NCBI GenBank assembly: GCA_034620365.1
Contig: JAQGEQ010000258.1
Location: 248,001-312,000, forward strand
Direction: 5' to 3'
DNA from: Pegea sp. RAD2-039
Lineage: Eukaryota > Chordata > Thaliacea > Salpida > Salpidae
Length of the DNA stretch: 64,000 nucleotides
Part shown: piece by piece, positions 1-15,445 of the stretch
How the letters are laid out: every line of letters begins with the position of its first letter
Numbering within the stretch: the first letter of the stretch is position 1
The notes under the pieces: generated by a model
The model's input: the letters and a program-made list of their open reading frames with translations, nothing else
Told to the model about the DNA's origin: nothing
Databases searched by the model: none
Made by a program: the position numbers and the translations under genes

Positions 1-3000
1 ACTTACAAACTTCTATAACTACAATAAGATTTGTTTATTATTATTGAAATCATACTAACTAGTACCCAAAATTAGCATTAGCAAGAATAGCAACTTAAGA
101 TAGTTTCGTCAAAATTACCTAAAGATTAAAGAAACTTAATTTGGATAATTCTCATTTATTTGCTAAGAAATCTTATTGGCACTTACAAAATATTTGCTGA
201 GTACCAAAATAAATTCAAAATATAAAAACAAGCAAACCAAATTTTTGTTTAATTCTATCTAAAGCGGCGATAAAACTATAAAATCAAATAACTTCTAATC
301 TATGTCAGATTTAGTTTGATTATAACATCAAATTGCATACAACTTAAAAAATTAATTCTGATTCACGAAAACAAATAATATTTAAGATGAAAATAAAAAT
401 AACCGCAAAATTATAAATAATGCAAAGCTAAATTTTTGGTATAAGCACTAATTTAGCTGAAAACCAGAAAATCTACTTTTTGAAGATTAAAAAGTTGGTT
501 TTAAAGAATTAAAAAAGGTGCAGATAATTATAATTCGATCTGAATAGTTGATTGAAAACTAAAAACAGTTTTCAATTATTATTTTAATCTATTTAAGTTA
601 TTTTTAATAACTTTCTTTTTATCTTTATGGACTGAATCTTTTATTGCTAAAGATATAAGATTAACCACGATAAGAAAATTTCAATATGTAATGTTATTAT
701 TATATTAATATATATATCATACTTTACTTAATCTTATTTTAACCAAGCTACTTATATATTATATGAACTAAACATTCCAAGTATAAAATACTTAAAATAT
801 TTAGTTTATTTATCTACTTGTTTGCATGATTTAATCTATGCTATCTTTAAATCTATTTTACATATATCTACTGAAATTTCTGAAAAATTAACTTACTATG
901 TGTTAATGTGATTTAAAAACATATTTACAAATATTAGTATTTGATAAACATTTGTTTTTTGAGTAAAAGCATTTCTGATATGAAAAGCATCAAATCATCT
1001 CTAAAAACTGTTGGTTTGATTTGATATTAAACAAACTTGATCGAAGCAACTCTAGTTTATGGTTAGGAGCTAAAAAGTTTAAAAGCAGTGTTTACAAAAC
1101 CTTTAATTTTAATTTAGCAACTTGACATGGTTGAGTTTTCAACTGAGCAGCTTAAAGAATAATTTTAGTAAACTCAAATAACCTAAAAACTGTATGCTGC
1201 TAAAAATTTAAGTTTACCAACTAACTATATCTTTCCTTACATATAATTCTGAAAAGTTAGTGAAGCTTAAATAATTTAAGGAAAAAATAAAGTTGTGTAA
1301 TACATATAAAGAGAAAATCATAACCATTGTGTTGTCGTTCTATTTTGCATAGAATTCAATATTCAAAGATATTTAAATATTAATAAACGAGAACATTTTC
1401 TGAAATTTTATTTTGAAAAATTAGGTAAGCTTTGAACGATGAAAATATTTGTTTTAGCCAATTACACAAACACTTATCCAGTGGTTTAACAGGAAAAGCA
1501 TGCAGTTTGATTTAAGAATTCATATCTTAACGTTTTCCTTAGTTTGTTGATAATAAAATATTAAAGCTGGAAAGGGGTTTATTTCTTGATCATTTAACTT
1601 TGTAAATCCAATATAAAAATTTTGATGATAGCTGAAAACCATAAACAAAATTTATAAAATTTTTGTATTTTGTATAAACTTTAAAATATTATCATAATAT
1701 TTATGAACATTATAAATAAATACTTTGTTCTAATGTTTTGATGAATCATATTGGCGTACTGACAACTAAAAATATTTATGAATACTTCCGTTAAAAAACG
1801 TAAGTGAAAAAATCGACTTCTTTTGTGTAGCAGCAATCAGCTTTCTGTAAAATTTTTACAAAAAAATCTGCTTTTGTTTACTTTGGACTAACTTGTTTAT
1901 AGTCAATTAGCTGATGTTGAAAAGATGTTAATACTGCGTAAAGCAAACCTGTCAATAAAGTTATTTGAAACAATGTTAACGGTCTGTAGCTAACCGTTTT
2001 TCACAACTGCTTAGATTGAACCACCTAATTAAACTAACAAAGGAAATAGTTTTAACTTAGCTTTTTAGATTTAAACTAAAAATTAAACACAAATCTTCTT
2101 CAAATTTTAGATAAATAATCTAGTTTATTTTTAATATCCGAATATAAAATGTAAATGTTAATTAATATTTGAAGGTTTATTATTTTTAATATTGACTTTC
2201 TTTTAAATTTCATTAAAATTGAAATATAGTAGTTCAAACCTTTTTAAACTTGTTATATATTCATCTAATTTTACTCAAAGATTTACCACTAAACTTAAAG
2301 TAAGTTGTTCAATAATTTTATTAACAGCAATTTACTTGCTTAGCTGAAACGAGAAAATCTAGCTTTTCAATATTTTACGAGTTTGAGAAGTAGTCAATAA
2401 TTTTAGTTAAATCATTCACTTAATCTTGATTTACATAAAATTTAACATTTTACTAAACACAGCTTAAAATAGTTTTGTGTTTACTTAATTAAAATGTAAA
2501 ATATATTTTATTGATTTTTTTCAAATTTGTATCGATGATACTTAAGCATTAACATCACCAAACTGATCTAACAAGTTTTAAGATCACGTTTTTTCACCTC
2601 TTTCATAACTAGCTAAACAAATATTTTGAAATGTTCTTAATGCGCATAAAGCAGACTCATTTTTAAAATAATAAATTAGTCAAGATATAAAATAAAGCTG
2701 AATAAATTAATAGATTATGTATGTTTATATTTCTTATAAAATAATACCGAAATATAACCCGTTGTAAAAACATTCTTTTTTGCAAAGTAGTCTTAGAGGT
2801 TTCCCAGAAAGTTTTGAATATGATTTCGAATGCTTTTTTAATTCAACAAAAACGTTATAAGAAACATCTGTACTTTGTCTAGTAACGAAATAGACCCGGA
2901 ACTGCTGTCTAAAATGATCTAATCTTTATTTGACGCTAAATAAAACGTGACTGCTTTATACTTTGGCTTCAACCAATAGTCTAGCAGCTGAATAAGCAAA

Positions 3001-4182
3001 AACAGGAATGCTTTGAAGCGTTTGATTTTGTAAGCTGACATGGTGAAACTTTCTATTATGGAAATAAGAGAAGAGTTTTAGTAAAAGAAATAAGCTCAAA
3101 CAATCTGAAAACTATGCCGCCAAAAAATGAATTCTGCCAATTAAGAACGACCTTTGCTTAAATAAAGTTTTTAAAAGTTTAAGAAAAATTCAAATAGTTT
3201 GATAAAAACAAATCTTTTGTAACATCTTAAAATAGAATACTTTTATCAAGAGAAAATAATGAAATATTATTTAAAAACAACACGTTTACGTGAAAAATAA
3301 AATATAATCAAAACGCAATTATGTTATTTAAGCTTCAAACAATTGATAAGTTATTATGATAAACGATTAGTATTTAAATAATCATCATAAGGATTTGATT
3401 ACTCATAAGCTATAAAAACCAAGAAAGCTTTCATAAATATTGTATTAAGGTGTCCTGATAAAAATTGGATTTGTTTGTAAGAATTCTTATTTTTAAAATT
3501 AGTGTGTAGAATGTAAGTCCTGTGACAATTCAATTTGTTGTACAATGGCCTTCAAACATTTTAGTATACTTTCATTTCTAAGAATTAAGTTAATTTTCAC
3601 TAACCATATTGCTATAAATACTTTAAACTTTGTGAACTTTAGGTTAGTGTGTGAACATATCTTGTTGTAAAAACGGATGCAATAAAATTCATTGAAATAT
3701 AAGTAGGAAAGTTTGATAAATTAACATTTAAAATGGAACTCCACTGAACCGAATATTTTATGAAAATTACATTTTTAGATTATTCTATTTAAAAACACTT
3801 GAGATAACCGATCTTAAACAGACAGAATCTTGTAAAAATACAATTTTTATCGTTTTCGTTTCGAATCACAACTACTTTTATTGTTGAGTCAGATTTTCTA
3901 CTCTATTTTGTTTGCTCGTTTAATACAAATTCATGTCTTTTTTTAAATAATTGCAATTATGTGTAGCTATGTGGAGTATGTAAACTTTCAAGTCTAATTG
4001 TTAGTTATACAAATTATTCCAAAAGTATCTAATTATTAAAATTTATAGAAATTATCACCTAAAAATCAACATGAAGATAACTGATATATAACTTTATATT
4101 TCATTGAAGTTGATAGTGATAAATTCTACTTAATTAATAATAATCTAAGATTTTTTGCTGCATATACTCCTTAAGTAATTTA
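1..4182. other. Gene-poor AT-rich intergenic DNA
   Basis: No reading frame with coding character was found on either strand. Two stretches, about 1030-1235 and 2930-3165, are less AT-rich and resemble one another loosely in sequence and in broken translation. They may be two heavily decayed copies of one dispersed repeat. Nothing else could be assigned. Confidence 0.5.
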
Positions 4183-7434
<3,252 letters not shown>

Positions 7435-7485
7435 AATTATTTTGTAGATTTTTCTTCATTTATCATGAGTCATAATTAGCTTAAC

Positions 7486-7495
7486 TTTCTTGAAA
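7486..7495 (-). promoter_or_regulatory. Possible heat-shock element upstream of HSP70
   Basis: A TTC-nn-GAA inverted pair, the core of an HSF binding site, sits about 55 bp upstream of the HSP70 start codon. A further GAA follows, but in the wrong orientation for a full three-unit element. In such AT-rich DNA this could be chance. Confidence 0.25.
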
Positions 7496-9340
7496 TGAAA
7501 TCAGAAAAGTTACTCGATTACGTTAATCAATTTTTCTTAATTATTCAACTTAGTAAAATCTATTATATAGTTTTAAGTTAAATATAGACCAAAGCAAAAA
7601 GTGGAATATATTTTAAACTTCTACTTTTGAATAGCGAATAAGCTTAAGATGTAAAAATAAATCTATAGAACTATGCAACAAAGATAACTTGCTTAGAAGC
7701 TAAAATATTTAATAATTTTGGAAAATTTAAACTATCTTCCTTAAAACAAAAATTAGGATTGATATTTGATAATAGTAAATTTAATTTAAGCTTGAACAAA
7801 TATTTTCACTGTAAATAGTATCTCATACCAGAAAATAGTTTTTCGTTTATTGTTATTATAATAGCAGTTTACTTTAAAAACATATTTTGAATGAAAATAA
7901 ATTGATAAATAACAAATCAAAATTGTTTTAAATATTGAAATCTAAGGTTCTAAGAAATATTCTTCCTGGATAAAAAATATATAAAAATAAATATTTAAAA
8001 TCGAATAAAAAACAACTTTGGTTTACATTTGTTGAGTTTACATAAAAATTACTTTTATAGAATGAAATTGATTTTTAAGTATTATTTCTACTTAAGTTTA
8101 ACAATTTGACATTATTTGAAACCTTTTATTCATATTAATAAAGTATTAAAGATTAATATGACAGAGACGGTAAAATGACTCCATTTACATAGTAAAACAA
8201 ATAAAAAAACTTAGATGCCAAAAAAGTATTTATTCAATTTATATTAAAACAAAATTAATTATATATAATATAATTTTAATATATAATATAATTATATAAT
8301 AAGTATTTTCATATAATAGATTCAAAAACTCTTCATTTAAAATCGAGAAAGATTAAATATGAAAGAAATATTCCGATAAATGATTTACTTCAATTTGACA
8401 GATATTATGGCTCGATTACCACAATAAAATTCAATTTAACAGATAAAATTTAATTTCCTTGTTAAAGATATTACAAAATGCAGTTTCAATCAGTTTTGAA
8501 AACAAAATTAAATTTTTGATACTAACTTATAACCTTATTTAAATCATTTGATTAATAAACTTATTAAACTATTATACAAATTTGATACCATTATCAAATG
8601 ACGGTGAAAGCTTTTGAAGATTTTAGTAAAAAAAATTTAACTTGAGTTTAAAAAATTAGCAAAACAACATTTTTATTTCTTTGAATAAAAATTTGACAGA
8701 AGCATTATACAGATAGATACAATAAAAAATTAAGTATACTTTGAATGAAGTAAATATTCGAGTATAAGATCATTAAAACTTGATTTAAAAATGTTTCTAA
8801 TAAGAAAGTAAAACAAATAACTTACTTTCGGTGATGAATATTTTAAGTTTTGGTAAAATATTTCACTAGCTTAAGAAATTTTATTTTCAATGTATAATTT
8901 TATTTTTATTGCATTAATTTCTACGATTACTTCTATCATCATTTTTGAAAAATCAAATATTTAACAAATGTATGAAATACGTTAACAGTGGTCCAATTTT
9001 TACAGATACAAGTGAAAATCACAAAAGTATTTATCACAGTAAAAATAAAATAGCTTACTAAATAAAGATGGTTTTCACAACCATCCAGGAATTACATGCG
9101 AATAGAAACTAGACTCGTACATTAAATTTCATTCATCATTAAACTCATTCCTTTGAATAATGAACTCACTACTGTCAAATTTCGTTATACACTTTTACTC
9201 GACTTCTTAACGACCAAGCGTAAGATTTGTTCACAAAACAAGTTTTTCTTAGTTTTGTTGGTTGAGGAATTTACAGGTCAAGGTGCCAAATCGACACTAA
9301 TATAATTTCATTACAGTTTCGTGATTTACATTGGATCTAA
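7496..9340. other. Intergenic, no gene seen
   Basis: AT-rich spacer between HSP70 and the SINE-related fragment. A stretch near 8255-8300 is a short direct repeat of an AT-only unit. No supported reading frame was seen. Confidence 0.5.
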
Positions 9341-9416
9341 GTGTGTTAGCGAGAGGTGCTCTCTTTAGGCACCCTCCTTCACATTTATTGTAATAAATAA
9401 ATGAATAAATAAAATA
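9341..9416 (+). repeat. SINE-related 3' tail fragment (copy 1)
   Basis: Begins GTGTGTTAGCGAGAGG, contains CTCTCTTTAGGCACCCTCC and ends in an A-rich tail of repeated AATA/AATGA units. The same block occurs as the 3' part of the tRNA-like element at 41020-41205 and in shortened form at 50203. No tRNA-like head is recognisable upstream here, so this copy looks 5'-truncated. The block can fold into a short hairpin, with GAGGTGC against GCACCCTC. Confidence 0.7.
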
Positions 9417-10217
9417 GAGCCAATGGTTTCAAAAATCAATTTATGCTTCTACTCGGGCATATTGCAATTTGTAATCAAAGACCAGATTAAAATAAGAATA
9501 ATTCAAATATTAAAATGGGAGAACCAACATTTATTCTTCTTTCTATCATGTCAGCTTCAGATACAAAAAGTTTTCTTAGTTTTATTATCAAATAGTTTAA
9601 CAAATTTTGATCTACTCTGTAATTAAGGTAAACATATTAAAACTGTAATAGATTTATTAAATGAAAAGAATCTATAACATGGCAAAAAGTAAATTAGCCA
9701 TTATAGCCAACACGTTTAGATCAGTTTTATACTATAACAAATTAAATTGACTTCAAAATATTTTCTTACATAGTAACTTAACATTTACTAAATTACACCC
9801 AAAAACTTAATTTACATTTAGGCTGATGCTAAATCTAATATTAAATTAGTAGAAGGTCTTTAACACTTAGTATTAATCAACAACAAATTAAAAACAAACT
9901 TACAGGCCAATAAGCTAATGTGAAAAATATTGTGACCCAATTTCTTATTAAAAACTGTAGTCAATCTCACAATCTTTTTTTATAGCAGGTAAAAAGTCTT
10001 AAATCAGATTTTTTCTAGATTTTACCATCACAGTTAATAATAATAAATCAACAAGTTTCTTGTTACTGTTATTTTAGTAAAAGTTTACAGTCTCCTAAAC
10101 TTTTTATTTCTCATACAGATTGATTCATAAATGTCAGAATAAAGAATTTATCATTTTCAGTTAATTTATTCATTTATCAAACAAATTACAAAAAATCGCA
10201 AAAACTTTCCTAAGAAA
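9417..10217. other. Intergenic, no gene seen
   Basis: AT-rich DNA with no coding-like frame. A 67-codon open stretch at 9423-9626 has no homology that I recognise and a composition expected from random AT-rich sequence. Confidence 0.4.
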
Positions 10218-10223
10218 TTTATT
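10218..10223 (-). terminator. Poly(A) signal candidate for WDR55
   Basis: AATAAA on the minus strand, 45 nt beyond the WDR55 stop codon. Position and sequence suit a cleavage/polyadenylation signal, but the hexamer is common in AT-rich DNA. Confidence 0.45.
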
Positions 10224-10267
10224 GACAACAAAAGCCTAATAGAAGAGCAGAAACGAAATAAGGATCA

Positions 10268-13200
10268 TCAAGACTCTTCTTCTTCACTTGAAGATGAAGA
10301 ACTATCTTCATCAATTGTTACTTCAGGAAGTTGAACTTCGGAGTCAAGTTGTGAATAGAACTTGGCTTGTTTCTCACGTTTTTCCGGGTCACAAGTCTCT
10401 GCAGCTTTTTGGCGTCTTTTTCTCGATTTCAGTGAGCCACGTTGCTCGTTTAAACGCTTATCCATTTTCCATAAATGTGATTTTTTATCACGGTCCGATA
10501 CTTCGGTGTTTTTAACTTCAGAAAGGTCAAAAAATCTGTTTTTAAAAAAAGTAATTTACTAAAGTATAAAGAAAATCTTTTGTTTTTATTTGAGGTTCTC
10601 TTAGATAATTAATTTGAACTGGCTGAATAGTTGAAGAGTAGAAGATTTGGGACTTACTTGATTCTTCCATCAAAAGAACAACTCACAGCAAACTGATCAT
10701 CATATGTTGTGACTACTTTGTGAGGTGAGATTCCAGAATGCTTCATCTTCGAAACTACACGATTTGGTAAAATATTGATTGCTCTGAAATAAGGTGGTTG
10801 CGATAAAAGTTAAAAGTTGTTATTTAAGAGTAGATTAAAAAGTTGTCTATGAAGTTTAATTACTGCTAATAATCAAAAATAACTACCACAATAAACAAAA
10901 GGCAATGTGCAAGTAACATACCTGATGAAGCCATCATCACAAGCAGCTAAAAGTAAGTTGTCACTTAATCGAGTTATATCATTTAGTGATCCACCACCAG
11001 TTTGAAAGCTATCTGAAGGTGCAGCAAATTCATTCCAGTTGAAAAGATGAATAATTCCAGCATCTGTACTCACAGCAAGCTTGTTGTTGTTCTATTTGAA
11101 AAACAGAATATTTTTTTACTAAACATCAAGATGAATTCAAGATCTTACTTTCATGGTACAAGCTGCTGTAGGTTCAAATTCGGAATTCTCAGTTTCAATC
11201 AGAAACTTTCGTTGACGAGCATTAAAAGTGGCCATCTTACCATCACTACAAAGTGCAAACAGCAGCCGATAGCTGTCATCTACTTTCAAATTATTGATAG
11301 TTTGATTTCGAGATAAAGTTTTTGACAAAACTGCTTTATCATCATTATGTCGTAAATCCCATAACTGAAATCAAATTTACGAGATTAGTTATCATAAAAG
11401 CACAAAAAATTAACAAAATATTTGAGTTGATATTTTAGCAGCATTTGCAAGAATTAATCATTCTTCATTCAAAATGGAATGTTACTTTTTTGGCGAAAAC
11501 CTTTTTGGTGTTAAAAATAAATTCATAATTAGAATATTCTTTTACTAATTAAAAAAGCCATTTTAGTCGGTAAAGAGTAAAAATTAATGATAATTATTTC
11601 TTAGAGATAAGATTTAGATTACTCAAAAAGTTTTTTTTTTCATTTTACGCTAAAAAATTATATATGATAATGTATCTTATAAGTCAGGAGACGAACAAAG
11701 TTCGGCGATGGTCTAAATCAAATCATTTCTTTAAATGAACAAGAAAATACTTTTTATAAAGTCAGTATAAATTAAAAATTATGTCAAATCCGATTATAAA
11801 AAATAGAGAGCTACATCAAAGTTACAGAAAACTAAGAAACAATTATCACGATCGGTTGCTAATATCTTATGAACTTTTGAAGAATTAAAAGATGTTTGAA
11901 TTTGTAAGATATCCGATTAGTCTCAAAATTGAATACTTCAAAATCCGTTTACTGAGTGTAGATGATGAAAATTACTTTTTTCATCGACGGTATATTAATG
12001 AAGATGTTATTCAATAAACTTTTGAAATCAAAATTTTAACAATTAATTTCGATAAAAAAACAAAATATACAAAGATTTGATAAAACTAACTTTTACTGTT
12101 CCATTTTCATCCCCAGTAGCTAATATGTTTTCATCAACAACTTCTAAGCTATATGGAATTGAACTGTTGATAAATAATCACTTTTTAGAATATTATATAC
12201 TTAAATATCTTTATTTAAAAATACAGAATAATTTTATTATTAATATTTTTAAAATTGTAGAAAATTGAAAAATCAAATTTATTTACCAAAAATAAAACTC
12301 AACATTTTATTTAAGTAGCTTAAAAGTTGATAAAAAATGATTTTAAATGATAATTACACAATGAATCAAAACTGACTCATGAATTTGATGAATGGTTCGA
12401 TTTATAACTCCTAAATTAGAATCTACTGACTTCAAAGTTTTTTTTGTCGTTATACAAAACACATCTGAAAATAAAATTATTACAAAAAGTTGAATAAATA
12501 AGTTTGTTGACTGACAACATGAAAAATAGTATGGAAAAAACAATAGAAACATACCTTTTCCTGTAGATGAAAAAGAAATAGACCTAGTCTCATCTTTACA
12601 TATCTTTAATTTAACTACTTGTTCAGCATCTTGTCCAGGAGTAATTTTATATCTGAAAACATAAACTGATTCCATTAAAATGTTCATTGAAATCACTTCA
12701 AGATTATATTATATGAAAACTAATAACTCAAGAAATTGTTATTTTTTTAGAAATAGCCAACACAAAGTAATATGACTTCAGAAAGATGATGACAAGATTT
12801 TAATTATCACAGTTTAACATAATTAATGTAGAAAAAATATAAGTTATCACTGAAAAGTAAAAAATAAGAAGAAGCTTAGTGTTATATATCACTTCATGAC
12901 AAATTACTTAAATCATATTTTTTAAATATATCTTTGGAAGAAGTAATAAAATTATCTCTTATTAAAAAGCTATTAGTTCAACGGTATTATTAAAGTTGAA
13001 TAAACTTAATAAAATAACTTTTTTAACAACTTGACAGGATTTTAGTTTTTTTCACTCAGAAAAACTTAATGACTAAGCAGTAGTATTTACAGTAAGGAAA
13101 ATAGTTTGAGGAAATGAAAACTTATACTAAAAAGTTATCTTTTAGAGAGAGATGACAGTCCAAAACTCTTTGCTTAAGAAATGACTAGCAAGTACAAGTG

Positions 13201-13526
13201 TACAAGCTACATAAACCAAAATATAATATTAATAAAATAACAATTTAGGCAACTTACAGATTAAGCATTGAAGAGTGAAGTCCATTTAATGTTGCTGCGG
13301 ATAAAATTTCAGAATTCTTAGGATGTGTTGAAATATCCACCAAACTTCCTTGAACTTTTATAGACTTTGGAACTTCAATAGGTTCTTCTTCAGTTTCTTC
13401 TTCTTCTTCTTCATCACTTTCAATATCATCAAAGTCAGAATCACTTTCACCTTGATGTTCAGAGTATTCTTCACTAACATCACTTTCTTTGAGATCTTCG
13501 TCAACTATTTTCAAATCTGAACTCAT
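10268..13526 (-). CDS. WDR55: WD repeat-containing protein 55 (WDR55)
   Basis: Nuclear/nucleolar beta-propeller protein of a family involved in ribosomal RNA processing. Eight exons: 13258-13526, 12555-12652, 12377-12464, 12091-12163, 11149-11364, 10922-11091, 10658-10783 and 10268-10535, giving 435 residues. The acidic N-terminus of Asp/Glu/Ser runs is typical of the family. The body matches WDR55 segment by segment: LATGDENG followed by KLWDLRH, then the HLFNWNEF blade and AINILPNRVV. The C-terminus has a basic KSRKRRQKA stretch and ends in an acidic Ser/Glu tail. The start is the only Met before the acidic segment. Exon 3 must use the donor after CATGA, because only that choice keeps frame into the VDENILATGD exon. 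Assignment rests on the order of conserved blocks. Confidence 0.92.
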
Positions 13527-14167
13527 GATTTGGTTTTAAATTAAAACTGTATTTTGGTTTCAATAAAAATTGGTTTCTAACAACTTATTTTCTTAGATTT
13601 CTGGAAAATATGCCAAATAATATCATTGTAAATAGTACAATAAAATATTACACCTAGATGCTGCAGAGTGTTTAAAAAGTATAATAATTAGTAAATCACA
13701 TACTAAAATAATCTCATTTTTAATAATACATAATATGCACATAATATTGCTTTTATATAATAGACTTGTATTCACATTAAAAATATTTTACAGAATTTAC
13801 AGTTCGATAAGCTAATAAGTAAAAAGTAGAAAAGTTAAAACACCTCAACTAATGAAATATTATATTTCTAGGTTATGTAATAAAATAATTAAAAATCTTC
13901 ATTTTAGTTATTATACATAAAAACCAGTGGTAAAAAAACTTTTGTGCAGAAATAAACTCAATAGCTAAAATCCAAATTGAAAGTATCAGTTAATGTTTTT
14001 CAAAAAAAAAGGTGACATTTATCAAAAATTGTATATAGATCATGAAAATGCTTATACATGTAAGTTTTCGATTATAGTATAAGAATAAAATGAAGTCTTT
14101 AGACATGTCTTTAAAGATGTTTAAACATCTTTCAAGTAGCTATATTTTTTTAAAATCATCAAACTAG
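13527..14167. other. WDR55-POFUT2 intergenic spacer
   Basis: About 640 bp, AT-rich. It holds the WDR55 5' flank and POFUT2 3' flank. No gene or clear signal is seen. Confidence 0.5.
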
Positions 14168-15445
14168 CTACTGCCACAACTCCTTGTCACTTTTCCAAAC
14201 AATTTTCCACCTAGTTGGTTGTTCACAATCATCTTTTTTGCTATCTCCACATATTCTATTAAAAGTTGTGTCTTTCTTAAAACACATAATCTCACGTTCT
14301 TCTTGTATTCTAAAAGAAAAGGTTGATTCTTTAGTGCCCATAAAATACCTTGCATGAGAACAGATAATTTGGTCAATAATAGCAATACCACCCATCTTCA
14401 ACTTTTTCTTATCTGATTTACTTGGTTTAAACATTACCATTTGAGGTAGAAGTTTTTTCAGCTCATTCATATCTTTCTCAGTTCCATCAGATGCTATAAA
14501 GACTTTTGAAACATTAAATTCTTCCATCTTTGATTTTAATACAGAAGCAACTTTTTTTAATGAGGGAACATAATCTTTTCTTGCATACAAAAAATCTTTT
14601 CTTCTAACATGGGCAGCAATATAAGGTCCACCTAAGGCAGTCCCAAGTTCACAATTATGTTTAGTCCAATCATCAGGCATTTCTGTTCGATCTTTAACAT
14701 CATTAGAATCAAGTTGTGTGCTACGGAAATCTTCAGCAATTTTTTGTAAATCTTTTGAAAACTTCATACTTCTTCTACACTTCCAATAGTTTAAACCTCC
14801 AAAAACATCATGCAAAACATTTTCTGCTCTATCAATCAAAATTGACTTTGCTGTTGTGTTACCTCCACATAAAGGATCAACTAATATCTTTGACATTCCT
14901 TGAACAGAGACACATTTAAACTTATTAGCATAAGTTTCTTCATAACCCCAAAACCAACCTCTGATTTTCCTATCTATATCTGTGTAATATACTTCAGCAT
15001 CAAGACAAGGTCTTTCATGAATCTTTTCTTCCCATTTTCCATTCCAACCTTCAGCATAACTTTGTAAATACCAAACTTCTTCAATTTTTGCTTCACCAAC
15101 CTCTTCAATATAATCTTCATATTCTATTACAGGAATAAACTTTTTTAAACTTTCAATTTCAAAAAATAATGACCATGGTATTCTACTTTGCTCTAAATTT
15201 TGTTCCTTCCAATGATAACCTATTCTTCCCCAAGGAGGTAAAACTAAGACCCAATCATCCTTACTACACGCCTTATTTGATCTTAACTCATGAACCAAAT
15301 TTGCAATCCTAATGTAAACATCTCTTCTTAGATTAAAACCTTCACCAGGATTACAATCATATAAAAGATAACGACGTTGCTTTCCACTTGCTCTAACTTG
15401 TAATGAAAAATATAAAAGAAAAATACTAAGACCAAAGAGTTTCAT
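14168..15445 (-). CDS. POFUT2: GDP-fucose protein O-fucosyltransferase 2 (POFUT2)
   Basis: ER enzyme that transfers fucose from GDP-fucose to Ser/Thr in folded thrombospondin type 1 repeats. A single uninterrupted exon encodes 425 residues, about the usual family length. Residues 1-19 form a hydrophobic signal peptide. The donor-site motif NPGEGFNLRRD places the likely catalytic Glu at residue 35, equivalent to the family's essential Glu. Further POFUT2 signatures are VLVLPPWGR, IPWSLFFEI, VQGMSKI, LGTALGGPYIAAHVRRKDF (nucleotide binding) and STFSFRIQEERE near the C-terminus. The gene has no introns while most neighbours have eight or more, suggesting intron loss or a retrocopy that remains intact. 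It lies head to head with the intronless TYSND1-like gene 2.3 kb away. Confidence 0.96.
   Translation of the reverse strand: MKLFGLSIFLLYFSLQVRASGKQRRYLLYDCNPGEGFNLRRDVYIRIANLVHELRSNKACSKDDWVLVLPPWGRIGYHWKEQNLEQSRIPWSLFFEIESLKKFIPVIEYEDYIEEVGEAKIEEVWYLQSYAEGWNGKWEEKIHERPCLDAEVYYTDIDRKIRGWFWGYEETYANKFKCVSVQGMSKILVDPLCGGNTTAKSILIDRAENVLHDVFGGLNYWKCRRSMKFSKDLQKIAEDFRSTQLDSNDVKDRTEMPDDWTKHNCELGTALGGPYIAAHVRRKDFLYARKDYVPSLKKVASVLKSKMEEFNVSKVFIASDGTEKDMNELKKLLPQMVMFKPSKSDKKKLKMGGIAIIDQIICSHARYFMGTKESTFSFRIQEEREIMCFKKDTTFNRICGDSKKDDCEQPTRWKIVWKSDKELWQ

Noticed and set aside
9423-9626. 67-codon open frame on the plus strand
   Set aside because: Phe/Ile/Leu/Lys/Asn-rich composition expected from AT-rich noise; no homology, lies next to a SINE tail.
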